A DNA stretch of 8,586 nt. It comes from Dehalococcoidales bacterium (GTDB lineage: Bacteria; Chloroflexota; Dehalococcoidia; Dehalococcoidales; ARS1013). Under the pieces are notes generated by a model, which was not told the origin of the DNA, searched no databases, and was given only the letters and a program-made list of their open reading frames with translations. The stretch covers positions 1-8,586 of the forward strand of contig DAOVGW010000030.1 in NCBI GenBank assembly GCA_030672225.1, in the 5' to 3' direction. Positions 7,415 to 8,586 of the stretch are shown here, in pieces. How positions within the stretch are numbered: the stretch's first letter is position 1; each line of letters opens with the position of its first letter. Made by a program: the position numbers and the translations under genes.

Positions 7415-7633
7415 GTGCGAGATAGAGTAGAGGTAGTATTAAATAAGATTCGTCCCGCCCTTGTGGCTGATGGCGGCAATCTTGAGCTGATTGATGTTAA
7501 CGACGGCGTGGTCAAGATAAAACTAACCGGTGCCTGTGCTGGCTGTCCTATGTCCACCATGACCTTAAAGATGGGGATTGAACGAATCCTAAAGCAAGAC
7601 ATCCCTGAAATTAAGGAAGTAGTCGCTGTCTAA
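7415..7633 (+). CDS. NifU C-terminal-domain protein (iron-sulfur cluster scaffold/carrier)
   Basis: From GTG 7415 the protein has 72 residues, consisting of a single NifU C-terminal domain. It opens with RDRVEVVLNKIRPAL followed by ADGGNLELIDV, and carries the cluster-binding pair C41-x2-C44 in GACAGCPMS. The rest (MTLKMGIERILKQDIPEIKEVVAV region) is the usual C-terminal helix and strand. Such stand-alone domains hold a labile [Fe-S] cluster between two monomers and pass it to apo-proteins in the cytoplasm. The two radical SAM enzymes in this window need such clusters, but that is a cell-wide need and not evidence of a dedicated link. It lacks the IscU-like and central ferredoxin-like domains of full NifU. 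The gene is divergent from the TPR-gyrA unit and convergent with aspartate kinase. The 20 extra residues from ATG 7355 overlap the promoter and are unlike the family. Confidence 0.93.
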   Translation: MRDRVEVVLNKIRPALVADGGNLELIDVNDGVVKIKLTGACAGCPMSTMTLKMGIERILKQDIPEIKEVVAV

Positions 7634-7655
7634 GCAGGCCGGCAGACCCAAAATT

Positions 7656-7684
7656 TAAGGGGGGTGATAGTTTTCATCCCCTTA
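7656..7684. terminator. Hairpin, probable bidirectional terminator
   Basis: TAAGGGG (7656-7662) pairs with CCCCTTA (7678-7684). A further TGA/TCA pairing lies above a small internal loop, leaving a loop of about six bases. AT-rich sequence flanks both sides: AAAATTT on the left, which reads as a T-rich tract on the minus strand, and GTTAATTTA on the right. It fills the 57-bp gap between the stops of the NifU and aspartate kinase genes and could end both transcripts, probably better leftward. Confidence 0.7.
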
Positions 7685-7690
7685 GTTAAT

Positions 7691-8176
7691 TTACTCTGCT
7701 ACCTCCAGCTCAAAGGCTCGGTGTAAGACCCTGACCGCCTCCTCAACCCTGGCCTCGGAAATTATACAGGTTATCCTTATCTCCGAGGTGGTGATTAGCT
7801 GAATATTTATGCCCTTCTCGCTTAAGGCACTGAACATTCTGGCGGCATAACCAGGGGTGTTTTGCATGCCGGTGCCAATGATACTGATTTTGCCCAGTTT
7901 AGCATCACTAACACACTGCCTGGCGCCAATTGAGTCAGCTATAGGTTTCACCACCCCCATTGCCCTTCTCAGGTCACTTTTGGCTACGGTAAAGGTCAGG
8001 TCGGTAATACCCTCAATACTGGCGTTCTGAACGATGGTATCAACACTGATACCGGCAGAAGCCAGAGGCTCAAAGATAGAGACAGCAATGCCCGGTCGGT
8101 CAGGAACACCAACCACAGTTAGCTTGGCCACATTCAGGTCATGAGCTATACTTGTCACTTTATTTCGCACTTCCAT
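7691..8176 (-). CDS. Predicted aspartokinase beta subunit from an in-frame internal start
   Basis: An ATG at 8174-8176, in frame with the kinase, is preceded by GGAGG with a seven-base gap. Translation from here gives a 161-residue protein beginning MEVRNKVTSIAHDLNVAKL and consisting of the two ACT domains. In Bacillus subtilis aspartokinase II and Corynebacterium glutamicum LysC, the same gene makes a full-length alpha subunit and a beta subunit from an internal start at the corresponding point, and the two assemble as alpha2beta2. The beta chain carries effector-binding sites. Here the sequence supports the start; actual use is inferred. Confidence 0.65.
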   Translation of the reverse strand: MEVRNKVTSIAHDLNVAKLTVVGVPDRPGIAVSIFEPLASAGISVDTIVQNASIEGITDLTFTVAKSDLRRAMGVVKPIADSIGARQCVSDAKLGKISIIGTGMQNTPGYAARMFSALSEKGINIQLITTSEIRITCIISEARVEEAVRVLHRAFELEVAE

Positions 8177-8586
8177 AGACACCCCTCCATGAATTAAAGT
8201 ACCCGGACTCTCAGAAAAGCTGGAAGCTACCAGAATGGGAATTTTATATAACTCTCCCAGCTCAACCGCCCGCGGGTGCAGCACCCTGGCGCCATAGCTT
8301 GCCAGCTCCAGCATCTCCTCATAGCCAATCTCGGCTAAAGGGCGGGCTTGAGGGACCAGGTGCGGGTCAGCAGTATAGACCCCGTCAACATCAGTATATA
8401 GCTGGCATACCTCCGCCCCTAAACTTGCCGCTAAAGCCACCGCCGTGGTGTCCGAGCCACCCCGCCCCAGGGTGGTGATATCCATCTCCTCAGTAATTCC
8501 CTGAAAGCCGGCAACAATGACGATGTTTCCCTTCTTGAGCTCCTCAACCACCCTTTCGGACTCAACCTTTAAGATGCGAGCCCGGC
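7691..8586 (-). CDS. lysC: Aspartate kinase, N-terminal part beyond the window
   Basis: The frame is open to the right edge (ARILKVESER precedes VVEELKKGN), so the gene continues outside and 297 residues are visible. It phosphorylates aspartate with ATP, the first step toward lysine/diaminopimelate, threonine and methionine. The catalytic-domain part shows VIVAGFQG, TLGRGGSDTTAVALA, YTDVDGVYTADP and ASYGARVLHPRAVE, all typical of the kinase fold. Two ACT domains follow: one from LTVVGVPDRPGIAVSIFEPL, one from KISIIGTGMQNTPGYAARMFSAL through TTSEIRI. These normally bind lysine and/or threonine for feedback inhibition. The protein has no homoserine dehydrogenase domain, since it ends at AFELEVAE. 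The architecture is the Bacillus LysC / Corynebacterium Ask type, which agrees with the internal start at 8176. The symbol could equally be ask. The apparent GTG at 8551 is not the start, because conserved sequence continues upstream. Confidence 0.97.
   Translation of the reverse strand, partial: RARILKVESERVVEELKKGNIVIVAGFQGITEEMDITTLGRGGSDTTAVALAASLGAEVCQLYTDVDGVYTADPHLVPQARPLAEIGYEEMLELASYGARVLHPRAVELGELYKIPILVASSFSESPGTLIHGGVSMEVRNKVTSIAHDLNVAKLTVVGVPDRPGIAVSIFEPLASAGISVDTIVQNASIEGITDLTFTVAKSDLRRAMGVVKPIADSIGARQCVSDAKLGKISIIGTGMQNTPGYAARMFSALSEKGINIQLITTSEIRITCIISEARVEEAVRVLHRAFELEVAE
8184..8188 (-). promoter_or_regulatory. Internal ribosome binding site inside the aspartate kinase gene
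   Basis: On the minus strand GGAGG (extended as GGAGGGG) lies seven bases before ATG 8176, as good as any ribosome binding site in the window. It overlaps codons for the HGGVS residues that link the kinase domain to the first ACT domain. Confidence 0.65.

Overview
The window reads as ordinary bacterial chromosome from an anaerobe, most likely a member of the Chloroflexota close to Dehalococcoidia. That placement is inferred from protein style and from the gene neighbourhood (aspartate kinase, a NifU-type domain protein, a TPR protein, gyrA), not from a database search. There are seven genes, two of them cut by the window edges, and no RNA genes, mobile elements, CRISPR arrays or phage genes that I can recognise.

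Left part (1-3915). A leftward HIT-family nucleotide hydrolase/phosphorylase gene runs off the left edge. It is divergent from a rightward B12-binding-type radical SAM enzyme of unknown substrate. The 223-bp gap between them holds one well-spaced sigma-70-type promoter facing each way. A second, unrelated rightward radical SAM protein of the TIGR03960 type follows and appears to have its own promoter.

Middle part (3951-7208). A leftward two-gene unit encodes a small TPR protein with a possible HIRAN-like domain, then DNA gyrase subunit A only 6 bp later. gyrA converges tail-to-tail on the TIGR03960 gene with 35 bp between stops and no clear terminator.

Right part (7209-8586). A 206-bp divergent gap carries promoters for the TPR-gyrA unit and for a short rightward NifU C-terminal-domain protein. 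The NifU gene converges on an aspartate kinase gene that runs off the right edge, and a hairpin that could terminate both lies between them. Inside the aspartate kinase gene, a strong Shine-Dalgarno sequence and ATG sit just before the ACT domains. This would make a separate regulatory (beta) subunit, as in the Bacillus subtilis and Corynebacterium glutamicum aspartokinases.

In three rightward genes the longest reading frame begins upstream of, or inside, the apparent promoter, and a downstream start with a good Shine-Dalgarno sequence is preferred (612, TTG 2071, GTG 7415). I see no obvious undescribed multi-gene system. The most interesting points are the internal aspartokinase start, the TPR/HIRAN-like gyrA partner, and the two radical SAM enzymes of unknown function.
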